DNA from: an uncultured Bacilli bacterium
GTDB lineage: Bacteria; Bacillota_I; Bacilli_A; RF39; UBA660
Assembly: GCA_934190785.1 (NCBI GenBank)
Contig: CAKPTA010000005.1
Location: 1-61,605 of the forward strand
Length of the DNA: 61,605 nt
Direction: 5' to 3'
A program made the translations under genes and the position numbers. Numbering within the stretch: position 1 is the first letter of the stretch; each line of letters starts with the position of its first letter. The notes under the pieces are model-generated. The model had not been told where the DNA came from. It did not search any database and saw nothing but the letters and a program-made list of their open reading frames with translations. This document shows positions 60,454 through 61,605 of this stretch, piece after piece.

Positions 60454-61413
60454 GTGGGGATGAATATTTATAGGAAAATAATTAAGGAAATAAAAAAATA
60501 TAATACAATTGTTATTGCAAGACATGTTGGGCCTGATCCAGATGCACTAGGTAGTTCAATTGGCTTAAAGGAAATTATTAATTATAATTTTCCAAACAAA
60601 AAAGTTTATGTTGTAGGGTGTCCTGCAAGTAAATTTCGTTATATGGGAGTTCTTGACCGCTTTAGCGATGAGTTAACAGAAGATTCATTGTTAATAGTTA
60701 CTGATACACCTGATAAAAAAAGAGTCGATTCAGTAGTTGTAGATAAATTTAAATCTGTTATTAAAATTGATCATCATCCTTTTATTGAAGACTTTGGTGG
60801 AATAGAGTGGATAGATGATACTGCATCAAGTGCTTCACAAATGATTATTGAACTATCATATAAACTAAAATTAACAATTCCAGTATGTGCTGCCGAAAAA
60901 TTATATATTGGTTTAGTAGCTGATACTAATCGTTTCTTATTTTATTACACTACCCCAAAAACATTTATGTTAGTATCTAAGTTAATTGAAGATACTAAAT
61001 TAGATTTTACAAAGTTATATGATTCCCTATATATGCGTCCTATGAGAGAAATTCGTTTTCAAAGTTATATTGCAAGTAACTTGAAAATAACAGAAAATGG
61101 GTTTGGTTATGCATATATTAAATCAGACGTTTTAGCTGAATATAATGTTGATGCCGCAACAGCTGGTAATATGGTTAATAATTTTAATTATATAGAAGAT
61201 ATAATAGCGTGGGCTATATTTTCTGAAGATAAAAATAATAATAATGTACGGGTATCAATTCGTTCGCGTGGACCTATAATTAATGAAACTGCTTCTAAAT
61301 TTGGTGGTGGAGGTCATATATATGCTAGTGGTGTTAAATTAGATAATTTTGATCTTGCTGATAAACTTGTAGAAGCTCTAGATAATGATTGTAAGAATTA
61401 TAAACAAAAATAA
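60454..61413 (+). CDS. nrnA: bifunctional oligoribonuclease/pAp phosphatase NrnA
   Basis: 319 aa DHH-DHHA1 phosphoesterase. Metal-binding motifs IARHVGPDPDALGSS, VTDTPD and IKIDHHPF (DHH), and the C-terminal GGGGHIYASG (DHHA1). Degrades short RNA and pAp. GTG 60454 or ATG 60460 may start it; both ribosome binding sites are weak. Confidence 0.93.
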   Translation: MGMNIYRKIIKEIKKYNTIVIARHVGPDPDALGSSIGLKEIINYNFPNKKVYVVGCPASKFRYMGVLDRFSDELTEDSLLIVTDTPDKKRVDSVVVDKFKSVIKIDHHPFIEDFGGIEWIDDTASSASQMIIELSYKLKLTIPVCAAEKLYIGLVADTNRFLFYYTTPKTFMLVSKLIEDTKLDFTKLYDSLYMRPMREIRFQSYIASNLKITENGFGYAYIKSDVLAEYNVDAATAGNMVNNFNYIEDIIAWAIFSEDKNNNNVRVSIRSRGPIINETASKFGGGGHIYASGVKLDNFDLADKLVEALDNDCKNYKQK

Positions 61414-61483
61414 AACGAAAATTGGCATATATTTTAAAATATACGTTAAAAACACATATACAAATTGCATAGACTAATAGTCC

Positions 61484-61558
61484 AAATACACCAACACGCC
61501 ACTTGACAAGTGGGGGGGGGGTGTATGCTAAAATACACTTTAGAATAGAGGTGTATTT
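61484..61558. repeat. 9-bp inverted repeats around the prepilin promoter
   Basis: AAATACACC (61484-61492) and GGTGTATTT (61550-61558) are perfect inverted repeats flanking the promoter. A further AAATACAC at 61531-61538 can pair with GTGTATTT (61551-61558), and GTGTAT (61521-61526) can pair with ATACAC (61533-61538). Confidence 0.5.
61503..61534 (+). promoter_or_regulatory. prepilin promoter with G10 tract in the spacer
   Basis: TTGACA (61503-61508) and an extended -10 TGcTAAAAT (hexamer 61529-61534) are 20 bp apart. The spacer contains ten consecutive G (61512-61521). The -35 lies inside the palindrome CCACTTG-A-CAAGTGG (61499-61513). Changes in G number would alter spacing; seven G would give the ideal 17 bp. 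The rest of 61414-61562 holds no gene. Confidence 0.75.
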
Positions 61559-61562
61559 TTTT

Positions 61563-61605
61563 ATGAAAAGAAAGGGATTTACATTAATAGAATTACTTGC
61601 TGTAA
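61563..61605 (+). CDS. type IV prepilin-like protein, 5' end only
   Basis: Fourteen codons before the window end: MKRKGFTLIELLAV, a canonical class-3 prepilin signal with cleavage after KG and Glu5. It is the same type as the prepilin at 46033. The ribosome binding site is not evident within the T-rich sequence just upstream (GAGG at 61548-61551 is 11 nt away). Confidence 0.85.
   Translation, partial: MKRKGFTLIELLAV

Overview
The window is low-GC, AT-rich DNA with short intergenic spacers, strong Shine-Dalgarno sequences, ATG/GTG/TTG starts and many extended -10 promoters (TGnTATAAT type). The gene set (tsaEBD, rimP-nusA-rnpM-infB-rbfA, ezrA, scpAB, T-box control of tyrS, S4 leader on rpsD, Spo0A, two alpha/beta-type SASPs with sigma-G-like promoters) points to a spore-forming Bacillota, most likely class Bacilli and probably an uncultured gut lineage. 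TGA is used as a normal stop codon. The species cannot be named from the sequence alone.

Layout. 1-3.3 kb: t6A tRNA-modification operon (tsaE, tsaB, rimI, tsaD) and a PLC-like protein. 3.3-16.6 kb: an NMT1/SsuA-type ABC importer operon on the minus strand. Its permease gene is split by a 10.6-kb integrative element (about 3492-14127) that ends in a large serine recombinase. The element carries a Bce-type peptide-sensing and detoxification module (two-component system plus ABC transporter) with BceR-type boxes, a YibE/F pair, an XRE regulator, small ORFs and two decayed genes. Rejoining the flanks restores the permease frame exactly, and the element ends carry mirror-image arms as expected for a serine-integrase attP. 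16.6-20.3 kb: transglutaminase-like protein, tRNA-Ala, a GT2-TPR protein, a metallophosphoesterase and a CPBP protease. 20.4-24.8 kb: the rimP-nusA-rnpM-infB and rbfA translation/transcription cluster, with an unusually short RimP. 24.8-28.3 kb: T-box-controlled deoC-tyrS, a lipoprotein, and rpsD with a structured leader. 28.3-33.5 kb: ezrA, a repeat-containing tail-anchored protein, an RNHCP protein, a kinase-like protein, scpAB and tRNA-Leu. 33.7-40.7 kb: a lipoprotein, an unknown protein, a GNAT, tRNA-Gln, gltX, tRNA-Glu, murD, a decayed gene with two DnaA-box matches, and thiI. 40.7-46.4 kb: two SASPs, a prepilin-like glycine-rich surface protein, clpP, a uridine-kinase-like protein, gapA and a prepilin. 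46.4-54.3 kb: pgk, a flippase-like protein, a glycolipid glycosyltransferase, tpiA, spo0A, and an iPGM fused to a membrane-anchored extracellular-type domain. 54.3-61.4 kb: membrane proteins, dus, lysS, a histidine phosphatase, a STAS-like protein, ackA and nrnA. The window ends in the first codons of another prepilin.

Most interesting points: (1) the serine-recombinase element that splits an ABC permease and can in principle excise cleanly; (2) a G10 homopolymer inside the -35/-10 spacer of the prepilin promoter at the right edge, a likely phase-variable promoter; (3) the phosphoglycerate mutase fused to a transmembrane segment and a large C-terminal domain; (4) deoC placed between a tyrosine-type T-box and tyrS; (5) the near-perfect 108-bp tandem repeats in an acidic tail-anchored protein; (6) gltX flanked by tRNA-Gln and tRNA-Glu, its expected substrates.
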